NCBI RefSeq assembly: GCF_008831285.2
Contig: NW_022204507.1
Span: 2,340,814-2,404,813 of the forward strand
DNA from: Nymphaea colorata
Lineage: Eukaryota > Streptophyta > Magnoliopsida > Nymphaeales > Nymphaeaceae
Length of the DNA stretch: 64,000 bases
Direction of reading: 5' to 3'
The notes below the pieces were generated by a model that did no database searches, was not told the origin of the DNA, and was given only the letters and a program-made list of their open reading frames with translations. Below, piece by piece: positions 22,850 to 34,217 of the stretch. Position numbers and translations under genes: made by a program. Positions within the stretch are counted from its first letter, which is position 1. Each line of letters starts with the position of its first letter.

Positions 22850-24727
22850 AGTGCAAGAATCATGGCATCGTTTCTAACAAGTAGCACACAACCTTTGAGA
22901 TTTTGATTGATCAATTCCAAATGGGATTCGCTTTGTAGCGCTCTTAGCATGAACATGTGAAATGTCTATCACATTGACAACAACATTTGTTTCACCAATG
23001 CTATTGATGTGCCTTTGTCGTGATCTTGTATTAAAACTGTGGTCAACAGTCTCCTATTTCTTTATATCTTGTAAATCTTCTAACAGTTGAGCAAACATAG
23101 TAGATGCATGTTTGTATTGCTTGACAATACTTCATTTATCCACATGTTTGCCTTCGTATGAAGAGTATTTTTCTTTACTATTAAAGGAAACTTATCATCT
23201 AGCAACACTATTGGCGTAGAGTTGTCTTTTTCAACACATGTCTTAGCATGTTTTGTCCATTTTTCTAGTATATAAGCCATGGGAATTTTTTTCATTCCTT
23301 TTGCTTTCATTGGTGTAAGCATATAACAACAAACAACACCCATGAACTTATTATTGAAGTAAAGGAATATCGTAAATTCAATTCCAATGGAAGATTTATT
23401 TTGTAGGTTCAACTTCATTATTCATCTTGAAGTCCAACACTTTCTCAATGTGACATTGTCTCTCAATAACTTCTTTATATCTTTTAACAAAATCACTCAA
23501 AGAAGTTCGAGAGTTAACCCAATTCTTGAAACACTTATTTATATTTTCACTTCATTGTGTACTCAAATACAAGCATAAGTTGATGCACACTCTTTGAAGA
23601 ACCACTTAAATGCATCTTTTGTTTTATCAACCAACAATTTGCAACAAAAAGTGCTACTATTACCATAATGATTTACACTTGTGAATATAGTGAATGGCAG
23701 GTGGTACTTATTTTTCTTATATAATGTATCAAATGACACGACATCTCCAAAATAATAGTAATACTCATGGGTTGTTTCATCTGTCCAAAAAAAAAAAATC
23801 AAATTTGCTTTGTCTCATTAATTTGATTGGTAAAATAAAATTAAGGATTTTCAACCCTCTTTCTTTTGAAGTATTCTATTATTTTTTGTGCATCTCTCCC
23901 GTAGCTACTATTTATAATATTATGTACATGTTAATATAATTGTTGTGTAATAAATGTCACATGATCTAATGCACCAGTTTCGTGTGCAAACACAACATTG
24001 ACTTTTGATGGCCTCACTCAAACATAAGATTCACTACATTTTTATGAGGTGTACACATCTTTTTTGATGTCCTATGAAATAATAATTTTGAAGGAGAATG
24101 CACGTAGTGATTGTTTGCATATTGAATATTACACACAAGCCACTTAGTTGTGCTATTGTTTAGTTCAATGATCATACTTGCCTTGCAACCCCACCTGATG
24201 TTAGCATGTTCCTAGTCTCATCTCTTCGTTATTTCTTGAATCATTGCTTCTTGCATGTGAATTGTTTGTAACACAAATGTCTGTCCCCTTTTTTTAGAGT
24301 CACATATACATGTATCAAAACCACCTAGTTTTACATAAAAGTTGTAAAAATTGAATGCTTCTCTGTTTATATCAAACACCAATCCAACATCTGATACAAA
24401 TCTATTGTCAACCTTTAGGACTAATTTAGTTTGTTCATCAGTAGGCATGCTGTCATTATCTTTTGCAATCTCGTCAACTACATTCAATTCATCATTCACA
24501 TCTATCTCGTCATTCACATTAACCTCTTCAACCAAAATAATCTCTTCATATACATTCATCTCTCCATTTACATTGACATTAATATCTTTATCATCAAAAT
24601 ATGTTTTTCAATCCATAATTGTCTCTTCATCCATGCTAATATCTTCATCCACATCCATCAATCCATCCACATTCATATTTCCATCAACATTATGTGAAGC
24701 CGCACATTCACTTGTGCCTGTAGACAT
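22850..24727 (-). pseudogene. FAR1/FRS-type (MULE-transposase-derived) protein, degraded
   Basis: Domains appear in the normal order on the minus strand. The ATG at 24727 opens an Asp/Glu/Val/Asn-rich leader with one TGA. The FAR1 DNA-binding domain follows: VGLVFDINREAFNFYNFYVK and GGFDTCICDSKKRG, then RWGCKAS and NNHYVHSPSKLLFHR near 24070-24190. The MULE catalytic region at about 23800-23565 has FGDVVSFDTLYKKNKYHLPF and VNHYGNSSTF. The SWIM-like region at about 23400-23260 has AKGMKKIPMAYILEKWTKHA, and the C-terminal tail near 22870-23040 resembles the KRxxxxxxxxxxCxxC end of FRS proteins. FAR1 and FHY3 are phytochrome A signalling transcription factors descended from MULE transposases. 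Several stops and frame changes, and a missing stretch between catalytic and SWIM regions, make this a pseudogene. A related MULE transposase rather than a host FRS gene is possible. Confidence 0.8.
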
Positions 24728-24739
24728 TTTCAACTTCCT

Positions 24740-25825
24740 TGCAACAGTTGAAGCAATTGAGCTGCAACTACGAAATATATCTAACTACCTCTTTGCAACC
24801 ATGTATAATTAACATAAACTTCTCAGTGTCAATGAATCATGAGAATATATCTTACCTTTGAACAATTGTTAACTTGCGAAAGACAAAAAGAGGAGAGTTA
24901 TTACGACAAAAAGTTGTGATCTAAAAGATGTATGACATTCACATTGTTCCAAATGATACACAGTGGGTGGATTAGAAGTTCATGAACTTCTGAACATTTC
25001 AATAGGCACCCCCCAAACAAGGCCTTGTGAGCAAAGGTTTCTATCGACTATGACATGTTAGCACCAACAAGAGTGGCTACTTCATCTCTAGTGGTGAGCA
25101 ATTATGTGAGATAAGTTTGGTGAAGGCAATTACGTTAGTTTTCATGGATTACATTTCCTAAGCCCGCAACTGAATAGAAAAAATCATGCAAAAAAGAAAT
25201 AAAATTGTAGTGATCAGCAAGATAAAGGCATAGCATGATGGAGGCTATCCTAAGCTCCTCTTCTATCTGGGAGTCATTGGATCGAGCACCAATGGTTGGA
25301 TGGTGAGGATATGGCGCCCGACGGCTTGTCAGTGGTGGTCAAACATTAACTATTCTTGTTTCAAAGGGTAATCGATTTGGGAGAGAGGGTAATCGTTATA
25401 AGACCGCCAGAATGGGAAGGGATGTCAGAGGTTGTGACAGGTGATCGGAGGAGAGGATGTGACGATCAGAGGCTCATCGATGGCGATAGCTCAACGGGCA
25501 AATTCAGGCTCTTCTTAGCAGAGGGAACAGAAGGTCTTACTACCTAGGCTACAGTCAGATAGCGAAAAGCTCCACATGGCTTTTTTTTAAATCCTGGGTG
25601 TTCAATTTCAATAGATCGAACAACAATCTGACATCGTAACGCTTACCAAAGTTAACTTTCGTATTGAGAAAGTTGTAGAAAGAAACACAATCAACATCCT
25701 AATCTAATACCCACTGCACTAAGCCACGTAAACCCATTAAACCTATTGTCCCATTTTGTTTTTTTTTTTATATTTTTACTTGTTTCCTTTTGCATACAAT
25801 GAAATCTAATTAAAGTTTTTTGTTT
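24740..25825. other. Non-coding spacer upstream of the FAR1-like pseudogene
   Basis: The section at about 25255-25560 is richer in GC than its neighbours and may be former 5' sequence of the minus-strand FAR1-like unit. The 63-codon plus ORF at 25356-25547 has no recognisable domain. Confidence 0.4.
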
Positions 25826-25830
25826 TTCTA

Positions 25831-26160
25831 GAATTGCAGATACTGGACGTCCCCTTTATCCATAGGGCTAAAGGAGGTAGCTGTAAAGTGAAGGATAATT
25901 TATTGTATGATAAACTATTCTCAAATTTAGAGAATCTTGAAATGTCTCATTCTATTGACAACAACATTGATAAAGTTTTCTTTGAATGAGTTCAGGAATA
26001 TTTTACTATTGGACCAAGTAGAACTATTATGTTCATGCATAACCTAGCTTGGTGTGTTGTTAAAAACCAGATCGTTGAAGTTAAGACACACTACAAACAT
26101 TGGTGGCATGGCAAAAAAAATTTTAGTTCCATTATACATATAACTGAACTTGCCAATAGG
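25831..26160 (+). other. Coding-like stretch of unknown protein with one in-frame stop
   Basis: One frame stays open for about 108 codons apart from one TGA near 25987. It has protein-like composition, for example DNLLYDKLFSNLENLEMSHS before the TGA and VQEYFTIGPSRTIMFMHNLA after it. I do not recognise the family. It ends where a duplicated hAT-like repeat begins. It could be an exon of a dead gene or part of an unrecognised element. Confidence 0.3.
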
Positions 26161-26515
26161 TAGAGGTAGAGGCATTCAATGAGTCTAGCTAACTTGGGCT
26201 CGATTCAAATTCACTCAGTTAAACACGACTCGAGCTTGACTCATTTAGTAAAAGGGTTGAGTTCAAGTTAAAAAAATGGATTTGATCAAATTAATGGGTA
26301 GAGCTCGAGCTTGGCTTTTTTTGGTTCTATTGTACAAATAAATGAACTTGCCAATAAGTAGAGGTGGAAGCATTCAATGAGTCTAGCTAACTTGGGTTCA
26401 ACTCAAATTCACTCGGCTAAACATGACTCGAGCTTGACTCATTTAATAAAAGAGTTGATTTCAAGTTAAAAAATGGACTTGATCAAATAAATGGGTACAG
26501 GTCTGACTAGGCAGG
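26121..26515. repeat. 198-bp tandem duplication, two diverged copies
   Basis: Copy one (about 26121-26318) and copy two (about 26319-26515) share the order TGAACTTGCCAATA, CATTCAATGAGTCTAGCTAA, TTCAAATTCACTC, ACTCGAGCTTGACTCATTTA. The two copies differ at scattered positions, so the duplication is not recent. The unit spans the left edge of the hAT-like element. Confidence 0.9.
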
Positions 26516-26841
26516 TTCGGCTCTGTTAAAATTGGTTAACTTGTGAAAAGAGCATATATGTACAAGACGCTTTACCATATTATCATAAAAAACATGCAGC
26601 ACTAATGGGTTTGCAAGTGGCCAGCAAATGTGGCGTGTTCAAATCTCCTTGATGCCATTCATCTTAAAAATTAAATATTTAAGAAACGAGTAGGCTTAGC
26701 CCAGGCCAAACTTGACTCAAGATTAACTGAGATGAGTTCGAGCTTCCTAAGCGAAAGCCGGTGTCAAGTTGTGGTATAATACATTTGAGCTGAGTTTGAC
26801 ATAGCCCAGTTCAATGTGAACTCGGGTAATGAACAGCCCTA
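26167..26841. mobile_element. Possible non-autonomous hAT-like element with CTCGAG-rich ends
   Basis: The right end, read inward, is TAGGGCTGTTCATTACCCGAG, a form common for hAT-type termini. The left end may be TAGAGGCATTCAATGAGTC at 26167. Flanking octamers GGTAGAGG (26159-26166) and GGTAAAGT (26842-26849) agree at 6 of 8 positions. The interior has repeated GAGCTCGAGCTT / ACTCGAGCTTGAC motifs. The left boundary is uncertain because it lies inside a duplicated block. Confidence 0.45.
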
Positions 26842-26849
26842 GGTAAAGT

Positions 26850-29225
26850 TTGGACAATTTTGAGATTCAACGGAAACTTAAGTTCTAACAAGCATTTCTT
26901 TACTTTAAATTCAAGATGAAGTGCATTGGACCAAACTTATATGCATCAAACTGGTAGGAAGGAAGAGGTTCGTAAAGATAAAGTGAATCCAGAATGGATA
27001 AATTCTAAGGTCAGTTAAACTCACCGTACTGGGATTCCATCCCCGTATTACCATTTCGTAGGTTTCTCTTGTATGCCAATTTAAACACAAATGGTAATAA
27101 TCTCAAAGTCTTGCTGTGAAATTCTAAGTCTGATGTAGAGATCTGGCATAACATCCACCAACATTGTTACTTTTGGTTCAGTAATTTTGAAGAGAGAAAG
27201 AAAAAAAAACTTGTCCCCATATTCATTGCTTCACCCACCAATTAGCCGACTAAATTAATCCAGCTCATGACCTTCAACATGAAATGGATCGGAAGATTTA
27301 AATCACCTATGGCTGCAAAATCACCCCTCTAGGAAGACAATTTCTCGAGTCCAGCCAGAGGCTCAGTGGCAGTGGCAGAACAACATGGGGGGGCTGATGT
27401 TGGCGTCTCACAAAGTATGTTTATTTGTACATTACTGCTTTGAAATATATGATTGATTATATGTATAATGCTCCTAAAAAGATTGAAATGATTGAATTAG
27501 TGCTTCTTCAAGAGGAATTCTATTGAATCAACTGTCTTAATTTCTCTCCGATATCAGAAATAGTTTGGAAGACCTCTTTTAGAGGTCTAAGCAATCCCTC
27601 ATCTCTTTGGAATCTCCCTCATCTCTTTGGAATCTCTAGTACGTAGTTCTTCATAAGCGCATTTGTCTAGTAAGGACTAAGTTACCTTGTGACCATCTTC
27701 AAACGTATTAATTTGCTCCCTTCATTTCCTTTCCTCTTACGCATGGAAGGGGGTTTGATGATATCATCAGCTCTCAAAAAGTCTTTGGTTTTTATTGAAA
27801 TTGGCGAATCTGTCTCATCACAGAATGTAGCGTGCACGTGTGAGGGCACGCAAGCAAAGTACCACTCATAGTCCTTCATCTGCCTTTACAATACGGATTC
27901 CATCCGCCTGGGCACTCACAAAATTCAATGTACCACACCTAAAATTCAATGTACCACACCTTTCAAAAATGTCTTTTCTTGAATGACGGAAGAGAGAGAG
28001 AGAGAAAGGGATGGGTCCGTTCACTTTTGAGTTTAGCTAGGTGCCTAATTTTTTGTGTTTTTAAAAAACAAAGTGTATATTATCCGCAATTAAAACTTAA
28101 TTGTTAAGTTCGTATAAGGAGCCTCTAGAACTCGGAATGAGGTTTGAACTCATGATCACTCACTTAATTAATAATAGGGTCCTCCTGTAGAAAACTATTC
28201 CCTAGCTTCAATTTCTTAGTTAATTTGCTAACTAAGCAATAATATTTGAGGATGAAACTAAGGTGGCATGGAAAATAAGTGGACGTTGCGAAAAGCTTGC
28301 TATTTTTCTTGGAAACACGTAAAGAAAAGTAGAATTTATAATCTAAATATTTGTAAAAATTACATTTGATCACCGTTTACTGATTATTTTCTTACCACAA
28401 TATTTAAAAGGGAACTCTGTGGACCGGTACGCAAATCTGTCCTGCTCGCTCATATGTGGTTTGCTCCTTAAACGAATGCCCTCTTAGACGTGCCTAGACA
28501 TTCGTAATGCATGCATTGCCACTAAAATGTGGACTCCTTTGTTTATCATGTATTCAGAACTTATCGCAAACACGTGGGAAACAACTGACAAGTTTCTCAT
28601 GGTAGTAGAGAATCGGTTTAGCAGAAATATGACTCTCATATTTTGCCAGAAGACTAGCTTTTGACCTGAAAAACAACAACCCTATCATATAAAATAAAAG
28701 AAAATTTAGTTTTCATGTTTAACACATTAATTTATTTTGCATCTTCAAGCATGTGGAAAAAACAATTTACTTTTCATCTATAGCATAATTTACTTTTCAT
28801 CTTCAAACACACATGAGTTATCACATGGTATTCAAGCGAACGTTCGGAAGTAATTCAGAGAAAAAAAAAAGTTTTGCCGGAGAGAAGAAATTATATTTTT
28901 TGAAAATAGTCGCCTTCCACCATTTGAATAAAAAGCCTGGCTAGGACATTCATCCGTATCTCGTGTGTACTTTGAGAACCCAGACGTCAGGTAACGATGA
29001 GGGAATCTGCCGTCCGCCATAGTGGCGGGTGGGCGCACTCTATATGGGGACGTCATGGTACCACCCCTGGATCCTCTTAATAGCGACTAGAAGGGATCCA
29101 AGTGGTCCAGACCCGAGACAGCGGAAATGACATCAGAATCGGATTCGGTAAAGCAAACAACAATTGTTCCGAGTTCTAAAGGTGAATCTAAGCCAGCGAA
29201 GAACAATGGATCCTAGCACTGTCCA
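26850..29225. other. Non-coding spacer with small duplications
   Basis: Two small tandem duplications are visible: CCCTCATCTCTTTGGAATCT near 27595-27635, and AAAATTCAATGTACCACACC near 27918-27961. A (GA)n run lies near 27990-28005. I recognise no gene; ORFs at 27682-27879 (minus), 28164-28373 (minus) and 28832-29056 (minus) lack known domains. Confidence 0.4.
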
Positions 29226-29227
29226 GG

Positions 29228-29305
29228 TATCACACAGACTTGAACCCATGAACCTCACGCCTGCAAGTCAAGCATATGCCTGTTTGAACCATTTAACTTT
29301 TGTGA
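29228..29305 (-). repeat. tRNA-like sequence (possible SINE head)
   Basis: On the minus strand an A-box-like AGTTAAATGGTTC (29298-29286) is followed, at tRNA-like spacing, by a B-box GGGTTCAAGTCT (29247-29236) matching the GWTCRANNC core. The intervening sequence does not fold into a clean cloverleaf by eye, so I do not call a functional tRNA. Such internal pol III promoter pairs are typical of plant SINE heads. Confidence 0.35.
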
Positions 29306-29309
29306 TAAT

Positions 29310-31270
29310 AATATGAAATGTATTATATATATTATCGTTTTCAAGTTTAACAGAACAAACTCCTTTATGTTGTCGAGCTTATTTCTTAAGTCAAACTCAA
29401 CTAGTTTAATAAACTATTTAAGGCCGAGAGTTTATCAAGGAAGGTCAAGTTAAGTTTATCGAGCTGAGTTCAAATGACCTCACTGGCTGAAGAGCCCCAT
29501 GTAGACTTGCCTAATTGGCTCCGTCCTCTTACCTTCGTGCAAAGTTACCTTCGTTTTCTAGGTCAAGACAGTTATCAGCGCGTCTCAATCTCTTTTTTCC
29601 AAAACGGTTCCCGACGAAGACCCTGGACCATACGACTTCCCGACGCATGAGTTCAGTGGCAAAAAGGCGCCGAGGCTAATTTCCTTTTTATCAAGTAGAG
29701 CCTGAAGATGGCTCCTAATAGTGAGTAAAAGCAACAATAATTGCAGGATCTATCTCTCTCTCGACTCCCTTCCCTTCATTATACAATGACGGTCATTTCT
29801 ATCACATTTCCCAAGAATTTTCAACGTATTGCTGTACAAGTCACCGATCTGGTGACGGTCAGTGACGCATAAGAAAAGTGAGATATGATCCTAGGTTAAT
29901 CTTGTTGTCCTATGTGCAATTTTTTATTGGATTTTTGCTCTGTTTTGATGCCGAATCTTTTTTGTATCTAAAGTATAATTTTTGTACCCATGTTCATCTA
30001 TGACTACATAATTTTCCTCATTATCAACTATACGATACCTCATACAAAGATCCTTGTATAACATAGATGAATAAGGTAAATTGTATTTTTTGTTTTTTAA
30101 TTCTGAAAAGAAACTCTTAATAAAATTTGGCAGAAGTTGTAGTTTAGTGCACTTTGCTTTTCATCAGAATATATATATATATATATATATATAATCGCAG
30201 ATTGACCAACTGGGGACGTCTCAACGGTTAGGATGGCGTCAATACTTGTGGAAGTAATTAGAGCGGTTCCAATATTTTCTTGGATGTCCTTTGATCCAGA
30301 TCTAAAGCTAGCGCTGTGCAAGAGATTTAGCTAGATTCATTTTAAAAAAATAACGGCTCAATTGACAGATAAACTAATATATTCAGTAATCGGGTTCATT
30401 GGTCATTTTGTGGAAATAGTACTTAAACAATCAAATTTTCATGGAGGCAACACGCGTATTGGTCTAAGCTAACGACTACATATGCAGTGATCATTCGTTA
30501 ACAGAAGAATTTGAAAAGTATCAAGATGACTGTTGTGGATCATCTCTGAACTCGTCTTTATGTTGGGTATTGTCTCGTAAAGCTTGGCGGTGAGACTCAC
30601 TCAGTCTTAGTTTGTTTTTAAAAGAAATTGTGCCTTTTAATAAGCTACCACTCTCATTTTGCTTTTCCATTCCCACCCTTTTTATGCGGCCACTTATAAT
30701 AACTGGTTTTGAAGACGTTCAAGAACTAGCCTTCTCTGAGTTGATCTCCAACTAATCAATTAAGGGTCTAATGTGTTCATATATGCTATTGCCAAACAGT
30801 GGGGCATATATCCTTCTATTATAGATGTAGGAGACCAACTAAATTATTCTGATTTGGTGAAAGTTTCATTGGGTATAGAAGCTACAAAGTTGATCATATT
30901 CTTCGGCCCTTCATTAACAAGTTGCTGATCATGCCACAAAATTAATACTCTGCATGGGTAGGATCTATGATTTACTTTTGGGGGAAAGACCTGCCTGAGC
31001 CTAGGCATGTATAGGATCTGCCCAAACTAAAGGTGTGCAAGATAAGGACGTTGGGTCTGGGACAGGGTTTGGACCATTATTTTGTAGGGGTGAACGGCCT
31101 ATTAGGTACGTGGACTCTATACATGCCCAGTCCACATCTGAGACACAAAAAATTTATTAGAAGAAGCATAAAGTGTGCACAAGATACAAATTTTCATCAA
31201 GCCTTGAAATTTTGTACTTGTGCTTTTTCACATCTAGAAATGCAATCAAGCGTATATGATTACAATAAGG
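29310..31270. other. Non-coding spacer
   Basis: A (TA)n run lies at about 30166-30193. No coding pattern is recognisable. The 103-codon plus ORF at 31033-31344 runs into a hairpin cluster and has no known domain. Confidence 0.4.
30166..30193. repeat. (TA)n microsatellite
   Basis: This is a pure TA run of about 14 units. Confidence 0.9.
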
Positions 31271-31296
31271 CTTTCTTTGGACGCATCCTGAGAACA

Positions 31297-31420
31297 AACA
31301 GGTTTTGTGAAAACCTGTTTTTCAGAAAACCAGTTTTTTTTTAATGTATTTTTGAAAACTGGTTTTACTGTTTTGGTAGCATGCCAAAAACCAGGTTTTC
31401 ACTATTGAAAACCTAGTTCT
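31297..31420. repeat. Cluster of three short hairpins built on AAAACC(T/A)G motifs
   Basis: Perfect arms AACAGGTTTT / AAAACCTGTT lie at 31297-31319 with a 3-base loop. Perfect arms AAAACCAGTTTT (31326-31337) and AAAACTGGTTTT (31355-31366) come next. A third near-perfect pair ACCAGGTTTTC / GAAAACCTAGT follows at about 31390-31418. Such structures mark subterminal regions of some MITEs and PIF/Harbinger elements, and a PIF/Harbinger relic begins about 1.6 kb downstream. Confidence 0.7.
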
Positions 31421-31424
31421 TGTT

Positions 31425-32985
31425 TGGATGACCAAAAAAGGGGTTTTTTTGCAAACTGATTTCAGCTGACTTACATTTAGTTATTTAGTTATGGGTGGAG
31501 AATATGTTGTTAAAAGGAAAAAAATGTTGTACCAACTAAAAGCCCAAATCTACAAAATGTCAGTTCTCAAACACAAGTCCACAAGGAGTAAGAAATTGAC
31601 AATAGGCATATAAAGAGCTGATGTACAAGTGCATAGGGAACCATCACTAAAAAGGTGAGCTAATTAATGATTTTCTTTAATATGCTTTGTGCAATGAGAT
31701 AACTCCCAAAAAAATTAGAAAACAGGAACATGGCCACACTCATATGACTTTTGTGATTCTTAATGCAAAGCAACAAAATAAGAACACTATCTCAAGAAAA
31801 AATACAGCACTTTTAAATCATTGCACTACACAAGGAATTTATCATCTAAGCTTTATAATAATTAAGTTGTGCAGGCCTATTACAACACCAAGCTTGGGTG
31901 CCAAACATTGGATAACAAAAGCTGAAGATCCATTCATATATCAATTAGTAGTATCCTAAAAGGCAATACTTTGAACATAGCCACAACACTGAAATTAAAA
32001 GCACAAAAAACTAAAGTAAGTGAAATTAAAAGTTTTTTTTCCATCTATATTTTAGCAGAAGTGGAAGAACTGTTAGCTATCATTTCATTCCATAAACCAA
32101 TTAGCACTACAATTAAAGGAATAAAAGAGCAGATAATTTCTCAGAGGATATGTGACTTGTGGAGGAACTTATGGAAAACTTGCTTTGCATTGGCAAGGAT
32201 GGCTTCCACTTCTTCAGCCTGAACCAAAGAGTTCAGGAGGTTAAATTGCATAAATATCCTTCAAATTACAATAGAACATCAATTCCCAAATCTAAAACCA
32301 AGGATTCATACATGTTGAGGTAAATTGTTAAATTAGAGGGAAAACAATAAATAAATACTTTTGGCCGGATCATGTAGTCACCATATAGGTCCTATATTAA
32401 CTCCCTAACATTGAAGCAATGAGAAACATGATTCATTGTCACCTAGTTGGCAACCTGGCAATGAAGAGTTGTCCTACACACGAGAGGGTAGGGAGAAACT
32501 CATGCCAAACATGACAATATGTGCCAAAAGTAGCTCCTTCAGGCTGAAAAGATTACCCATGAAATATGAGCGAATACCAAACAAATAGTACATATCAAGC
32601 TCTATTAAGTCTACATCTACGAGTCCATACAAAACGCACACACAAAGTGTTCATTAAATTCACAAATATATGTTCATACAAACCACATATATTAAGTCTC
32701 CATCAAGTTTATGAATATGAGTACATACAAGTCATACAATATATATTGACTCCACACAAACCATCATATAGTAGCAAAATATAGGATTTGACATTGTGCT
32801 TGCAATCTATGAAAGATTATCATAGTATCTTCATCAAGCAGTTATCTTCACAACACCTTCATTGTACAAGAAATTGAATTGCATTAGTATCATCAATATG
32901 AAATTTGAAAATAATATACAGTTTTATTACTTCACAAGAGATACCAAGAGAAAGGAGAAAAACTGATGTGCATCGTCAATATCTA
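31425..32985. other. AT-rich non-coding sequence, possibly the 3' part of the PIF/Harbinger element
   Basis: Several short ORFs (31687-31959, 31971-32222, 32566-32784, all plus) have no recognisable domain. The position between the hairpin cluster and the Harbinger transposase suggests untranslated element sequence, but I could not define terminal repeats. Confidence 0.35.
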
Positions 32986-32989
32986 TCTC

Positions 32990-33880
32990 TTCCATTAATA
33001 TAATCATCCCATATCAACTCTGCAACTGGTATTCTAAATGTTTTCGTTGTATCACGCTGCACACGTTGAGACATGTGCTCAACTGGACACCCTCAACAAT
33101 GTCGATCTTCAAGCATTTGTGGTGGAATCCAATCTTTCCCATAATCTTTAGATATCCAATCATCAATTTTCTTTATTCAAATATAATTTTGTGGTATATA
33201 AGTATAACAATATCTCTTTGTTTGTCAATATCAAATGGAACTTGCATCAAAATCTATTTTTATATTACCCATTCGAATTTGTAGAAAAACCAAACTTGGG
33301 TTGTCTAGAAGTTCAGCTAATATTCTATTATCAACTACAGATCCTTCCCATCTCGTATAAATAAATGTAAATTGTAGATTAAATGTAAAAGCACACATTG
33401 CATTTTATGAGATAAATCTTTTTCTCTTTTGATATCCAACTTGTTCTTCTACTAAAACTATCGTTGGAATATATGTACCATCAATTGATCTGATACAATC
33501 CTGTAATTAGAATATAGCCAATGAAAATGTATTTTTTATAAAAATAATATTAAATAGCATGTAATATAGGTTGTGAAGATACCTTAAATCGCTTAAACTT
33601 TGGATTAGTTGCAATATCTAGTAGAGTATTAATACTTGGGTTCTTCACAAACTCATGACTTAATTGTAATTTTTCCTTTAGAGCATTGTGAAAATGTCTT
33701 GAAATTGGTTCTCCATAATGTTGAAAATGGTCATGTAAAGCTCAATTTTGATTATTCTATCGAATAACCATCGTAAGTATTATTAATTGTTCTTGAACAA
33801 TAACTTATCTTGTATCTCATAACAAACCTTTGTCTTTGAGTAGTTGAACAAGAGTGAAAAAGATTATGCATCCATACTAA
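32990..33880 (-). pseudogene. PIF/Harbinger transposase (HARBI1-like), degraded, one intron visible
   Basis: Minus-strand translation gives HFQHYGEPISRHFHNALKEK and NPKFKRFK, then after a GT-AG intron (33582-33501, 82 bases) DCIRSIDGTYIPTIV. That is the DCIGAIDGTHI motif carrying the first catalytic Asp. RWEGSVVDNRILAELL follows, the second catalytic Asp region (normally GWEGSASDSRVL). Downstream only DYGKDWIPPQ and a C-terminal-like IPVAELIWDDYING remain; the third catalytic acidic residue is not found, so the middle is deleted or too degraded to read. Splicing across the intron joins FKRFK directly to DCIRSID in frame, which strongly supports the model. Stops elsewhere make it inactive. Confidence 0.85.
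33501..33582 (-). other. Intron of the PIF/Harbinger transposase
   Basis: Read on the minus strand, the donor is AAG|GTATCT and the acceptor is TAATTACAG|GATTGT. Removing these 82 bases restores the continuous motif preceding the first catalytic Asp. Confidence 0.75.
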
Positions 33881-34217
33881 ACATATCACATGGCAATTGT
33901 TCAAGCCCATAAATATAGTGTTAACCCATGATGCACCATAAAAGTTTGAAATATGTTTATCTCATATCCACAGTAGTTTCACACGTGGAGCCAATCATCC
34001 TGCCTTCAACTATGTTTTCTTCCTACTCATCTTCAGTATTGTATTTGATTTCGTCACTAAAAAAATATTCAACATCACTATTTACCATAGTACTTGATTT
34101 TTTCATGTGTTTGTAACATTATATATGTAAACTACATAAGACAATTCACATTAGTAACAAAAAGAATGCATTATAAAGTAGGCGAGAAAATATTTAGCAC
34201 ATTAACTAGATAAGTTA

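Noticed and set aside
24351-24812. 153-codon plus-strand Ser/Thr/Ile-rich frame
   Set aside because: It is antisense to the acidic leader and DNA-binding part of the FAR1-like pseudogene, whose motifs read on the minus strand.
29228-29305. Functional tRNA gene
   Set aside because: Acceptor and anticodon stems do not pair convincingly by eye, so I list it only as tRNA-like.
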